DNA from: Nephrocerus scutellatus
Taxonomy: Eukaryota > Arthropoda > Insecta > Diptera > Pipunculidae
Assembly (NCBI GenBank): GCA_947095585.1
Contig: OX352763.1
Coordinates: forward strand, 23,671,462 to 23,735,461
Direction of reading: 5' to 3'
DNA length: 64,000 bases
Under the pieces are notes generated by a model, which worked only from the letters and a program-made list of their open reading frames with translations, was not told the origin of the DNA and did no database searches. The translations under genes were made by a program, and so were the position numbers. This document shows positions 44,150 to 56,021 of the stretch, in pieces (the first letter of the stretch is position 1; every line of letters starts with the position of its first letter).

Positions 44150-45750
44150 TCAAAAAAAGGCGAGCCTTCTTCTTCTTCTTCGTACCATAGCACTTACATC
44201 CATTCTTTCCAAGGTCATGGAAATGCTGATCAATTTTCAGTTCATAAAATATCTTGAAACCATCGTAATCCTTAGTGACCAGCAGTAAGGATTTCGTGGG
44301 AAACGTTCTACTGGTGATTTGATGGTATATCTCACCGAACAGTGGAGCCGGTCTTTGCATCAATTTGGTGAAAGCAGAGCTGTTGCACTCGATATTTCTA
44401 AGGCATTTGACAGAGTTTGGCATCAAGCTCTTTTGTACAAAATGCTTGCTTATAGAGTCGACTGAATTAGAAGCTATCTTATGGACCGCTCAATTCAACC
44501 GCGGTTTCAAGTCCAAAGTACATGACTTAAATGCTGGCGTTCTGCAGGGCTCTGTTTAGTCTCAGACACTCTTTCTAATTTTTATTAATGATCTCTTATC
44601 TGCGACTTCTAATCCAAATCACTCTTTCGCTGACGACAGCACTCTTAGCTTCTCATATGAGTTTGAGGTCGATCCACTTCTTATGTGGAACTCAAACAAA
44701 TCCGTATGTTAAGCACATTAAATTCTGACCTAGAGAGCATTATAAAATGGAGAGAAAACTATCGAATAGAATTTAACGCTTCCAAAACTCAATGCTTTCT
44801 TGTGTCATCTAAGCGAATCCTAAATCCAATGCCATTATCCATGAATGGCACTTGCATGGCGAGGAAACTGAAAATCTCGCAATTCTCGGTATGTGCTTTA
44901 ACGACAAGCTTCGTTGGAATGCCGACATATTTACCGTCGCTAAAAATGCTGCGAAATGTTTAAGTTTTCTAACCCGGTGCAAGAAATAGTTCGCTCCCTA
45001 TGATCTGGCTACTATATAATAAAAATCGGCGTGACAGACCATTGCGGACCAAGGCCTAGCTTCTTGCGACCATTTGTGTTGCGCGTATATATTTTTGGAC
45101 ACAAATGGAAGGGGCCTACAATTTGTCACCCATTCGCGAGAGGTGGGACACAGTGAAAAATACTTTTGGTGTTACTGGGATTCGTATCACGAACCTCCTG
45201 TTCAGTAGCCATGCGCATTTCCACTGAGCCACGGTGCCCACCTGGCTACTGTATACAAGGCTTTTATTAGCCTTAAACTTGAGTACAATTGTCATATCTG
45301 GTCTGGTGCACCTAAAACAACCTTGCATCAGTTAGATAGAATACAATACCGTGCGACAAAACGTATCGATGATGAAAACATACCGAAATCAATAGATTCC
45401 CTTGAACACCGCAGGAACGTTTCCTGCTTGTCACTGTTTTATTGCTTCTTTCAGCAGCGGTGCTCAAGAGAAACAGTCAGCTGCATGTCGTCTCTCCTTG
45501 AATTTAACCGCAATACTCGTGGCGCCGTAAATGCTCATCAGTTAACCTTCAAGCCTATTTTCGGACGTGCAGTTAAGTTCAGGGATTCGTTCTTTAGTCG
45601 TTCAACATGTATGTAGAATGCTCTGTCAAGCTCTGTCTTTCCACATCACAGGCATTCAAAAGCCAAGCTCCTCCTTTTCCTGAACGCCAACGATGTGCCA
45701 AGCATATAGCCGAGCATTATAAGGGTGCGAACCACTGTTATAAAAAAAAG
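44150..45750 (+). mobile_element. Family E CR1/Jockey-like LINE, RT to 3' end, interrupted by a SINE
   Basis: SKVMEMLINFQFIKYLET (about 44205), STGDLMVYLTEQWSRSLHQF (about 44310-44370), VALDISKAFDRVWHQALLYK (44383-44442), AGVLQGSV (about 44535), SFADDSTL (about 44626, FADD box), NYRIEFNASKTQCFLVSSKR (44758-44817). SYDLAT-like sequence is then interrupted by the SINE and resumes as VYKAFI, YNCHIWSGAP (about 45280), LHQLDRIQYRATKRIDDENI (45323-45385), FNRNTRGAVNAHQLTFKPIF and the 3' UTR with ttataaaaaaaag at 45738-45750. The endonuclease is absent. Frame breaks within RT make it inactive. Confidence 0.8.
45014..45241 (-). mobile_element. tRNA-Lys-derived SINE, copy 3, with 9-bp target-site duplication
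   Basis: ctggctact at 45005-45013 is repeated at 45242-45250, and the host LINE frame is collinear across the insertion. On the - strand the SINE begins gtgggcaccgtggctcagtg (A box tggctcagtgg), then catggctactgaacaggagg, a decayed B box, cagtaacaccaaaagtattt, cctctcgcgaatgggtgaca, and ends aggccttggtccgcaatggt, ctgtcacgccgatttttatt, atat. At 228 bp it is the most complete copy and defines both ends. Confidence 0.85.
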
Positions 45751-45789
45751 ATGATTTTTGGTCCCGTTTGTGTGTGTATGGGCTTTGGG

Positions 45790-46080
45790 GAAAAAGATTT
45801 ATTAGACGAGCTGTACAGCGACATCTACCTATCTAAGAAACTACTAAGATTGATAGGACTTGTAGAGCGAATGTAGATCAACGCTTCGGCCCGCGGAGTC
45901 TTCGAATCTAATCCAGAGGGCAGTAGAGGAAGGCCTCGTCTTAGAACGCGCGCACAAATTGGAAGTGACCTGCAAAGGATAGGTACGCGCAATTGGAGAC
46001 AGTTAGCAAAATATCGTGTTAATTGGAGAGGCGTGTTAATTGCTGCCCAGGTTGGAACCGAATTCTACTGCCTTCTGAGA
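45790..46080 (+). mobile_element. LINE RT C-terminus, RGRPRLR type
   Basis: LYSDIYLSKKLLRLIGLVER, ARGVFESNPEGSRGRPRLRT (about 45890-45950) and SDLQRIGTRNWRQLAKYRVN form the typical last segment of endonuclease-RT LINEs (LRWLGHV.RM...RR.F...GSRGRGRPR.RW...V..DL...G..NWR..A..R..W). The family differs from B. No RT precedes it. Confidence 0.65.
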
Positions 46081-47084
46081 AAGTTAGTAAGTTCCAGTTT
46101 AGGCAAACTTTATTATTAAGAACTAATACGTTATCTTTCCTCTTAGATAGATCATCGTGCAAAATTTTTTTCTTCTCGATTGTCACCCGGCACTTTTTTT
46201 AATTCCTCCAAATTCTTAGTAGGAGTGTCATGCAAATTTTAAGGAAGATCCGATCGTAATTAAAATTAATGCCATTGTAGAAGTAAACGTTTTTCCTGTT
46301 TTTTTTTAATAAATAAAAAAATAAATATCGTCTCCTTAGTTTTACTCTTACTTCTCTACATTGCAAAGCAAAGCAAAGTAAAGCACCACAGACACAGTGC
46401 GCAGCGGAAAACGCTGTAAAGATTTTGATGAACTAATTTGATAGTTTGTTAATTGCTCACACTTTTGTTGACATCAATTATTTTGCTAAGTCGCCTTTTA
46501 CAAATATCTCATAATCACCCATATGCTACTTAAGCTGCAATACTTAGCCAAATGGGGGAAAAAACAATGTGCTGTTGCATGAGACACACTGCCATAAGCC
46601 TATGATGTCGCTTCAAAATAAAACTAATTTCAGACGAATAGTCATTTCTCTTTTTTAACAACTCCCGGATACCGCGATTATCTTCGGTTATTCGTTTATA
46701 CACAGATTTGATTTGATACCAATATCACAATTGTGTGAATAGCTCATAATTATGAGATGTGGCAATAAACTTAAATGAGGTTAACTACACATATAATACT
46801 TGAATAAAAAATATACCGTCAAAGTTCATAAAGTTGGCCTACTTTTTAAAATGCAAATGTAAATGCAATTGTGCTGCAGTATTAATAGCCCACCGTTTAG
46901 TGGTGCTATCCGATCCGATTGGACAAATAGCTTACACAATCGTTACGATGAAACTATAATACCCTTAAGACCACGTACGTAAAGTGAACTTAGGTATAAC
47001 CGACTACAAGAATATGCCAGTATACCAAGTAGGTGCGGCAACTTTAAGTTTGTTATAAATATGTATATAAAATAACAATGCAAC
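46081..47084. other. Unassigned AT-rich stretch
   Basis: No gene recognised. A short (CAAAG)n patch lies near 46363-46385. Confidence 0.35.
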
Positions 47085-47400
47085 AAATATTTTCAAATGA
47101 CTAGTACTTTATTTTCAAGAGTACTCCTTTCGATTAATAATAGAATAATATTTCATTCAAATTACTGCCTTGACTGCATCTTCAGTACACCATTTAGTCG
47201 ACCCGATTTTCCAGTACATGTTCAATCGTTTGAGCCTCTATTTCACCAATACTCCCTTTAATTGCGTCTTTCAAAGCCTTAATCGCCTCTGGATGATTAG
47301 CATAACATTTTTACTTGACAGCTCCCCACAAATAATAGCCCAACGCAGTCAAATCGCAGCTTCTAGGCGCCCAGTGGACTTTATTCTCAAATTTCCTTAC
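47085..47400 (-). pseudogene. mariner-like transposase C-terminal remnant
   Basis: Reading leftwards from about 47360: LTALGYYLWGAVK, CYANHPEAIKALKDAIKGSI, GEIEAQTIEHVLENRVD and GSNLNEILF. This is the closing part of mariner-like transposases (LTPLDYFLWG... with the third catalytic Asp, here LTALGYYLWG, the Asp replaced by Gly). The upstream DDE core is missing. The + strand ORF 47170-47436 is a shadow. Confidence 0.65.
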
Positions 47401-47559
47401 AATGTTCTCAGTTTTCTACTCTATCTATCAAGATAGTATAGCACTAATTGTTAAAGTCATTATTGACCCATACCAGTAGCGTGGCTTCATCACAAGCAAA
47501 GCTACAACTGACATATATCACCCGTTAGGCAGGAGATGGAATCTAGAGCTCCAAAACTA

Positions 47560-47945
47560 ACTACACTATCTGTTGATAGACTTTACCGCATCCAAGCTGC
47601 TGATATATAAGACAATGGTCTTACCAGTACTTACATATGGATCCGAGACTTGGTGCTTAACAAAAAGCATTCTGACTTCTTAGCCGTTTTCGATAGAAAA
47701 GTCTTACGGAGAATTGTTGGCCCCGTATGTGAGAAAGGACGATTCCGGAGACCCTGTATTGATGAGATCTACGAGCGTTCCTACGATGTCAACATCGTGA
47801 AGAGAATTAACCTCGGTAAGCTATGGTGGGTAGGACACCTAGCTCGCCAAGTCTACGCTGAAAGGATGGCGTAGACCAGGACGCCCAGAATTTAGGTATG
47901 CAATACTGGATGACCGGTGGAGAGACTTTTTGTGTGAGGCCAGGA
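47560..47945 (+). mobile_element. Family B LINE 3' end
   Basis: The + strand gives KTMVLPVLTYGSETWCLTK, then DFLAVFDRKVLRRIVGPVCE, RRPCIDEIYERSYDVNIVKR, INLGKLWWVGHLAR and RPGRPEF-like sequence. It is collinear with the end of the main family B copy. Confidence 0.8.
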
Positions 47946-48178
47946 GCAGCTGATAGCAGCATTAAGAAACCTTAAAAACGCGCTTAAAGCCACCAAAACC
48001 TGCTTAAGTCTCTCAAGACTCCTGAAATCCACGAATATAACCATAAGCTGCTGGTGTAAAAGACAATAATCATACCAGTGCTTACATATGATTCCAAGAT
48101 TTGGGTTCTTAAGAAAAAGCATAGTCTGACATCTTAGCCGCGTTCGACAGGAAAGTCTTACGAAATCTAGGATTTATG
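47946..48178 (+). mobile_element. Second family B LINE scrap
   Basis: aaagccaccaaaacctgctt, agtctctcaagactcctgaa and cagtgcttacatatgattcc repeat the KAYYSLSRLLKS / VIPVLTYGS region in the same orientation directly after the previous copy, then stop in AAFDRKVLR. Confidence 0.65.
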
Positions 48179-48179
48179 G

Positions 48180-49600
48180 GAAATGTCAGCAAGACAGACC
48201 AAACCAGCGGTAAATGGTACCTGCCTAGTTTTTGCTGATAAAACAAGATTTCTTAGCACGTTTATGGACAGGAAACTAAGCTGGCGACTTAATATTATGG
48301 AACAGGTAAATAAACGAATATTGTTTTGTAGCCATGTTGGAATACGATCGGTAAATAATGGAGTTTTAAATCAGAGCTGGGTACATTGGCTTTACACAGA
48401 TGTACTGAGTCCAATACTATTGTGGCCAGCTTTGGAAAAATCTACGTATAAGAACATAATGGAGAAGGTGGAAAGAGCGGCTTGTTGGTTATAAGTGGGG
48501 CGATGAGATCAATGTCAACTCGTGCCTTAGTGGTTATCCTCCACCTCATTCCAGTAGATATTTTGGTAACAGAAAGCGCCAAATACTGCTACGCGACTGT
48601 TAGCTGTAAATCAGCTGACATAACATAACACCAGTGATATGCTTTGATAAAAGCTTTTGGACAAAAATACGCTCCAGTGATGACTGAAAGAGTGGTTAGA
48701 ACATGAAAGCAGTACAGTTTCTAACGGACGGCTGTAAGCTATACGACAGAGTATTAGTAGGTGTCTTCTGTCACAAGCCCATGATAGTAAATATCTCTGT
48801 CCGCTTCTCTGATTACTGCAGCGAATTTCAGGCTAAATTGGTAGCGATTAAGTAGGTCATTAATTGGCTTAAACATAATGTACTGTCTTTAAAGAAGATT
48901 ATGATATATGTGAACATCAGGCGGCCATAATTCATAAAATCGTTAGAAGCGGTGGCATCAAAGGTGGCATTGAGCTGTCATTCATCTCTTAACTAAATAT
49001 GTAAGCAGTTCTATATAAGGATAATTTGGGTTCCGGGCCACTCGGATAAGGAAGGGAACTGCAAGGCGGGCGAGCTAGCTAAACGTGGTACGACTCTTAA
49101 GCTGCTACCAGACATGATAGCTGTGGGGAGGCTTATGAAGACACTAAAGCTTGTGCTTTGAAAAGATGCAGAGGCCTCACAATCAAAAAGTGTGAAAACA
49201 GCGATACTTGTAATATATCAAGACGAGTTTGGCAAAAGCAGAACTTAAGCAACTCAACTGCGCTAATCTCCCTATGCGAACTAAAAAACGGTTGTGGGTA
49301 TACTGACAGGACACTGTCTTCTAGGGAAGCACCCGAGAAGGATGGGTGTCGAAAAAATTGACTTCTGCAAAAGCTGCATGGACGAGGAGAAAGAGGAGAC
49401 AATAGAACATCTTCTGTGCTTCTGTCCGGCTTCCCTGCGCAGAAGTCATAAACACTTAGGTAAACGACTAATGATAAAAAATAAATAATAAACTCTCAGA
49501 TCTCGAAAACGGCAAAGTGTGAGACATACCTCGATTCATTAAGAGCTCGCAATGGATATAAAGGAAAAGAAAAGGACTGGTGTAAGTGAGCTTTTGCTGT
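48180..49600 (+). mobile_element. Family F R1/LOA-like LINE, RT tail to zinc knuckle
   Basis: The frame 48183-48494 (FLSTFMDRKLSWRLNIMEQV, VLSPILLWPALEKSTYKNIM) is the RT-to-RNase H link. Then comes a broken RNase H, ending WVPGHSDKEGNCKAGELAKR (about 49028-49090). The C-terminal CKSCMDEEKEETIEHLLCFC (about 49365-49425) follows. RNase H catalytic residues cannot be followed through the frame breaks. Family B sequence flanks both sides. Confidence 0.75.
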
Positions 49601-49604
49601 CACT

Positions 49605-49662
49605 GCAACTGGTGTAGATATTTTTGCTGGAGGCCACAATCGGTTGCAGAGCCACATATTCA
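49605..49662 (+). mobile_element. Family B 3' terminus scrap
   Basis: tttttgctggaggccacaat then cggttgcagagccacatatt matches the last bases of family B (20290-20340: tttttgcaggaggccaggac). Confidence 0.6.
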
Positions 49663-50639
49663 ATGAACATTTTTTTGTTGAAAATTTTTGCCAAAAAAAA
49701 TTTGATTTTCAAAAAGTATCTATCTTTTCTCTCTGTATATAACTAAGCGACGTTATGTCGATCAACCTCTAATAGGCTGCAGAAGAAAATATCATCGAGT
49801 TTGCAATCTTTTACACTAAAGTACAAAGATATTAGCTTTTTTTAAACAAATAAATTGAATTTTTTGTAAGCTATATTTCATTTACAAAATTTATAACAGT
49901 TTCAAATTCTGAAAAAATTTAAAACACAAACTGGTTGAAGGTCAGATAAATAAATGTATCATTTACCCTATGTTCAAAAAGTGGGTTCATTGCTCGCAAT
50001 CTGATCATCGTTCATTCGTACACCGTTTACGTTCCTTCAGTACCCATACGTCATCTCATCTCAGTAATTTATGACCGCAGGTAGCAGCATGACTTTTAAC
50101 TACACCAACAAAAAATGTCTATTACCAATAATTGGAATGCAAGTAATAGAATCGGAGAGTTTTATGAACCCAACACTGAAATGTTGGGGCCAAATGGTGT
50201 GGCATAATAATTGTTGCTATTAAATTACTGCGCACTTCGAACGGCTACTCTGGTCGTATGACACACATACCAATCCGAGGGGCGGTTTGGCACAATTAAA
50301 AGTTTTTCTTAATTATAACCATTTGGACACATTGAGTACTGATACTCACACACAACGATTATAACTCGTTTCGCATTCAAAAAACAACTGGAACGACGGC
50401 TTATCTTTTGGTAATCCGATTGACCTCTTTGCGGCTTTTATAAGTTGAGAGGTGATTTCGTGTTAATTATTGGCTGTCAGTGTATAAAACCCGTATTTTT
50501 CTCAAAATACCACAGAAGAAGTATTTTTCCAATTAGTAACAAATATCGAATACATAAAAGAAATGTTTATATCTAAGGTGAACGTCCTTATTTGCTGAGT
50601 TGTTTCTTGAGAAGAAAAACGTATTTGATCTGATACCCT
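49663..50639. other. Unassigned AT-rich stretch
   Basis: No gene recognised; AT-rich with no repeat I can define. Confidence 0.35.
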
Positions 50640-50845
50640 GTCCAAATATAATCCTGACATAACAGCAATTCAGGAGATGCGGTGGACGGGGAATGGTGTC
50701 TTAAAAAAATCAGAATATGACATATATTACAACTATCACGCAAGACATCATGTGCTCAGGGTGGGGTTTCTAGTCAGCAAAAGAATGAAACCCACCGTTA
50801 TCGGCTTTAAAGCAGTAAATGAACGGCTAATATCGGTAACCGATA
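50640..50845 (+). mobile_element. Family A-type LINE endonuclease fragment
   Basis: AIQEMRWTGNGVLKKSEYDI (50668-50727), HHVLRVGFLVSKRMKPTVIG and FKAVNERL form the N-terminal part of the APE-like endonuclease of RTE-like LINEs, with Glu in the QE.RW motif that helps bind the catalytic metal. This is the only copy of this region in the window. Confidence 0.7.
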
Positions 50846-50902
50846 TTGTAATTTACGTAGACAGTCAGGCGGCAATCAAATCGCGCGATTCATTCTCGAT
50901 GA
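50846..50902 (+). mobile_element. RNase H scrap, family F-like
   Basis: VTDIVIYVDSQAAIKS in the same frame as the preceding endonuclease is the third RNase H motif (..I.SDSQAAL.A). It is fused by decay to both neighbours. Confidence 0.5.
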
Positions 50903-51400
50903 CTGCTGGATGGGGTAGCAGTCCGTAGCTCAATTTATGGATATTTGCCATGTTGACTACACACGTGTGCACCCGTGCATTGTCTTGATGGAACAGCACT
51001 TTTTTCTTCGTCAAATGCGGTCGTTTTTGCTTCAAATTAAAATCGAATCTGTCCAAAAAGTTCTGAATAATATTCGCCGGTGATTGTTTTTCTATTTTCG
51101 ACGTAATCGATGTGAATGACATCGCGTGCATCCCAAAAAACTGTGGCAACAAGGTAATGCCCGACAGGGTGGTCTGACGCTGGCCTTCTTTGGTGCACGT
51201 TCACCCGGAGAAACCCATTGTCTTGATTGTTCCTTGGTTTCTGGTGTATTGTGATAGATCCATCCATGCAGCTGAAAATCGCCAACACTTCTTTGAAATT
51301 CATCACACGAAATTCACTTTTTTCCATTTTCGTTTAAATTCACGAGGTTATCTGCTTTCAATGGCTGTCAAACACAAACTAAATGACGCTGCTTGCTCAA
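50903..51400 (-). pseudogene. mariner transposase, 5' end joined to part of the catalytic domain
   Basis: The - strand frame starts MEKSEFRV (about 51304-51327), the N-terminus of irritans/Himar-like mariner transposases. It jumps by internal deletion into the catalytic domain: MDGSITIHQKP, LVATVFWDARDVIHIDYVEN, TITGEYYSELF, then in another frame KRPHLTKKKVLFHQDNARVH with the second Asp (HQDNA) and LSYGLLPHPA. The segment with the third Asp is lost. The upstream - strand sequence to about 51400 looks like the mariner 5' UTR. Confidence 0.75.
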
Positions 51401-51434
51401 AATCTGACATAGTCTATTAATAAAAAGCTATACC

Positions 51435-53300
51435 CTAGAAAATGTACCAAGCTGCTGGAGAGATGTACGAGTGATTTTCTTACCAAAGGTAGGGAAGAAA
51501 TCCCCCGAGGATAAAACAGACCTATCAGCCTTAGATCATTTATTCTCAAATCCATGGGAAAAATCTTAGGTCACTACATAAGATCTAATATACTCCAATC
51601 AAATCCACTTTACCCCAGCCAACACGCATATCAAGCTGGAAAATCAACAGAAACAGCACTCCACGAGCTGACAACTGAAATCAAAGACACACTCCGAAGC
51701 AAAGAGATGTTACTATGCGCCTTCATCGACATCCAAGGCGCTTTCGACAACACTAACTTCGAAGTAATTCAAGCACAAGCTAGAACAAGGAGAATATATC
51801 CCTCTATCATAGGATGGGTCATGTGCATGCTAAGGGCTAGGAAAATTCGGGCTTCATTTGGTGACGAAACCATCACAATAGCGGCAACAAGAGGCTGCCC
51901 ACAAGGAGGCGTTTTATCACCACTCTTGTGGCTACTGGTGATGGATCAGATGGATCATCTCGACAGGCTTAAGAATAATCTTATCACAAAAATTGGCTAT
52001 GCGGATGATCTAGTCCTATTGGTTCGAGGCAAATTCGAAAGCACGATAACAGAGCGCATGCAATTAGCTCTCAAAATAGTAAACGAATGGTGCCGGGAGG
52101 TAGACCTAAGTGTCAACCCAGATAAAATAGTATGCACGGTTTTCACAAAAAGAAGGAGAACAACTCCTTCCGCGCTAAGGTTCCAAATAATGCCTGATGC
52201 AAAATACCGGTAATGTTTGACCAAAAACTAACATGGAACTCCCACATATCATACATCACCAACAAAGCTAACAAAGCTTACTTCACTTGCCAACGCATGT
52301 TCAGTAAAACGTGGCGAGCAAACCCGCAAGTTACTCTATGGCTATACCAAAGCATTATCAGGCCCAGGCTCACTTACGCAACCCTGATATGGTAGCCAAA
52401 AACAGAGCAGTGGAAAAGACGCTCAAAACTCAGTAAAATTCAAAGATTAATATGTCTTAATGCAACAGGAGCCATCAAGACTTGCCCAACAGCAGCACTA
52501 GAAAAAATACTAGGACTCAACCCTTTTCACTGACACATCGAAAGTGAAGCGGGAGCAAGAGCCATTTCACTCAAGGTAACCAATCAACTCAAAGTCAAAA
52601 GACCAGGACATACTAGCGCTAAAAGGCCTGGTTTTCAATTCAAAAACAACGTGGAGCTGCTACTGCCACCTAAACGAACTGGCAAAATCCAAAAAGGTCA
52701 ACCTGAGGCCATTCAGGCATTTATGTGAACGAGACAGCAGACCTCTGCGCAAGAGCAGGCGCGGAAGAGACCTTTACTAGCCTCGAGCCAAGCATAGCCT
52801 TCAGCAAGAGCCATCTAAAAAATAAAATAAAGCAGTGGGCAAACAACGCCATCGAGGCTGAATGGGAAGCATCAACTACTATGAAACAAACCAAAAAGCT
52901 TCTCAAATACAACATCAAAAATATAAGCAAAGCAATCAAGCTGAACCGACAAACACTGAGATCCTTTGTCTGGTACATGACAGAACATGGTCCATTTGGC
53001 CACTTAACAAAAATGGGTAAATCTCAGACAGATCGCTGCCGCTTTTGTGGCGAGGCAGAGGAGACGCCAGAACACATACTTTTTATATGTGATGCCCACA
53101 CCCGCAAAAGACTTCAATACCTCAAGGCTCACACAGTTCTATGGCAGAATGCCAGACCTATCGACTTGGCGGATATATTGGCATTCAGAAGAGGACTAGG
53201 CCACCACATAATGTGGTAGACATCTTGGACGCACAATAGACCTTAAGGTCGCAGTGCACAAGGCTTTTCAGTCCACCAACAATAACATAACATAACATGA
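51435..53300 (+). mobile_element. Family F R1/LOA-like LINE, largest copy
   Basis: RT occupies the long open frame 51554-52213: PSQHAYQAGKSTETALHEL, LLCAFIDIQGAFDNTNFEV, RGCPQGGVLSPLLWLLVMDQ, KIGYADDLVLLVRGK (catalytic YADD intact), EVDLSVNPDKIVCTVFTKRR. After a frameshift come WNSHISYITNKANKAYFTCQ and QSIIRPRLTYATLIW. The RNase H proper is deleted or corrupted; its trace is YVNETADLCARAGAEET at about 52720. The C-terminus LRSFVWYMTEHGPFGHLTKM and CRFCGEAEETPEHILFICDA (53038-53097) is a clean knuckle. The tail is aataacataacataacat (53281-53298). Endonuclease and ORF1 are missing. Few stops suggest recent decay. Confidence 0.85.
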
Positions 53301-55324
53301 ATAGATGGTAGTTGACTGGAGCAGTGCTGCATTTATAGTTACTGCGCGAGAAATTTAAAAAGTCACTGACTTATCAAACTGCCCTAGTAGTTGCGGAAAA
53401 TGTTTTGGAATAGCTTGATATAATTTTTCAAAATTAGGTTGTAAAAACTTATAATTTTTGTATTCCTTAAAAAGTTAAAAGTAAACCAAATGGGTTAATA
53501 CCCTGAACTTTTGTGATGGATGTTAGAAGTTCAACAAAAGGGAATAAACTTTATAGACGGATAGACGCCAAAGACGCAGCACATAAGCCTGTAGCAACTC
53601 ATAAGCACAACGCCAGAAAACCGGAACGGACATTTTAAGCTAAAAAGAAAAAAAAAACATATCGCACTAATTGCTAATTGATGTTAAAAGTTGTCACTAA
53701 GTTGATTCTCGTATGGAATGTGACTTTAACTCGACCCATTTTTTCGCTAATTTATTGTAAGTCACCCTAAAGTTAACATTAGATTAAGATTTTAGCATAG
53801 AAGACAAAGTAGAACCAGTCAATAACTCCATTGCTTGAATTTGAAGAATTCGTTCTTTGGGTTGTTTTCTATCGCAAATTACCCATGGAAGCATTAAGCG
53901 GGAATAGGAATTAACAATTTTTTCGGACTCGTAGAGACATGAAGTGTTAGGAGAGCAACATCTAAAATGCAGAGGTCTCGTCGCTTGCTTGCTACTCTCT
54001 AACAGTCCCATACCAGAGTGATGGATTTCCTCAGGCTTTTTTATGGTTTTAGTTAGATTTTTAGTATAAACAATTAAGGTGGCCTTACATTCATGCAGGA
54101 CTGTCTTATAACTGTGTACTGTCTAATGGTTTCTTCTATAACTACAGTTGTGGGAGTAAGTTCATTTTTTAATTGGTTGAACTGATTAACCTACAGACGG
54201 GTCTATACATCACCGGATTTCTAAATTAAGCATGTATTGTAAAAAGTTGACTTCACTTAAAAAATCCTTTTGTTTTTTTTGCCCAGGTTTCACCCACTGT
54301 ATGTCAATGTACAGAGAGAAAAAACATTAACAATCAAATTGGTCACATTACTCTTAGCGAACAATGTTAAGAAGTGTTAATTAATTTATAATAAAAACAT
54401 GCAAACAATGCAAACTTCAAGCTATTAGCTGTTTTCCATGGAGGCATTAATTGTTTATTTCTGGTTAGGCCATACGAAATTAGATTCCATGGCCAATCGA
54501 TCGGAGTGTGTACTGTGTATCTCCGGTCAACATAGTTTCGAGAAAAAAAAAACAGAAACGATAAACTCATTTTGTTTTTGGAAACTATAATTATGGAAAT
54601 TATATGATTGACATAAAAATATCTAATCAGCATGTCAAACGGGTAGCGGGGAATGTGAATGTGACACGCTCGTAAATGCACACATTAGAGCGAGCGAGCG
54701 TTTGAACTCGTTTTGGCAGTCTATCGATCGATTGTGGATAGTACTGTACGTCCGTCGTCGTGTCTCATGTGTTCTCAAATCAGGTGAAATCCGCTATTTG
54801 AATAGATATATGTTGTATAAAAATAATGCAACTATTAGTGAATTTGCAGTCAGGTTGACATCGACCCTTTTCAAGGGAGACGCATCAACTTTTGTCGTTG
54901 TTTTTATACCACCGGGCTTGGACGTGTTTGCTTTCTAAAAAGCGTTTCTTTTTTGTCTGGCTGTTGTTGTTGTTTGGCTTGAGATTGCACAGCTGATGCT
55001 TAAATCAGAGGTTCATTAGAAGTTATTTAAAAAATTATTTGGGAAAGTTTGAATTAATTGAATTGGCGCTTCTTCCACATCAGACCAGCAGAAAGACAAT
55101 TGGTATGGAAAACTGAAATCTCTAAAAGCAAACTCTCAAATGAGCAAAGCAATTTAATGTTTGATAAAATTTACCACAAAACAGTAAACAGTGCACATAT
55201 CGCAGTATAATGCATACGAACGCAAAATTCAAATTAGCTACAAATGGACCAATAAGAGTTGAGACTGGTAACATCATTCTTTGAGTGGAACGAACTGCTT
55301 GCCTAGCTTTCGCCATTAAGCATG
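53301..55324. other. Unassigned AT-rich stretch
   Basis: No gene recognised. ORFs at 53784-54011 (-), 54367-54681 (-) and 54702-54938 (+) have no recognisable motif. Confidence 0.35.
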
Positions 55325-55735
55325 CTCATGAACTATTCCCATTTAGCGGTACTCTCTTCGAGAGTAAACCGCTAACCACTACATAGGTTAAACCCAGAAC
55401 GAAACTGGGTCCTCACTTAGCTAACCACCAAGGAGATCAACCTTATATGCGGGCAAAGCCCACTCCCATAGTACCAACGCGACCTTGATGAGATCTGACA
55501 TCAAGGGACTCAGCTCGTTCAGTATGAGTGCCTTTGGCGTAGGTACACTACAACCTTGGCAGCACATCGTCCGGAACTTCGAACCCAATCATTTGCCACT
55601 AGGATGAGACTCTATCCTAAGCCACCCAGGATAGAAACTATCCCACCAGGCACGTACGGTCCTGCAGTGTTGTACGGTAAGACTGCTAAATACGAAGACA
55701 GTGCCCGTTCTAAACATTCTAAGTACTAGTAGCCT
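55325..55735 (-). repeat. Structured dispersed repeat, copy 2
   Basis: Inverted relative to 29285-29690. It keeps hairpin gcggtactctc-ttc-gagagtaaaccgc (55346-55372) and stem ggatag-aaa-ctatcc (55629-55643), with shared blocks aaggtcgcgttggtac, tcccttgatgtcagatctca and gaagttccggacgatgtgct on the - strand. Confidence 0.7.
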
Positions 55736-56021
55736 TGTCCATTTTATCTTTCGAGTTTAACCAAGTATCAAACCTATCAAAAAGTAAAATACAGCGTTCC
55801 CCTCCGGGATCAGACTGGTAACAGGCGAATGAAGGTGAAATTGAATACGGTGATAAAGTTAAGTAAACTGCTTGGACTCTCTGCAATTAACACTTGCCCA
55901 TTATAATAGGGTTAAAGTGGTCCGGTGACCGGCCACAAGTGATTTTCCGATACAGAACATTCGCAGTTTCTTTATCGGAAATACCTAGAGAATTGCCAGA
56001 GAGAGAGCAATTATACAAAAG

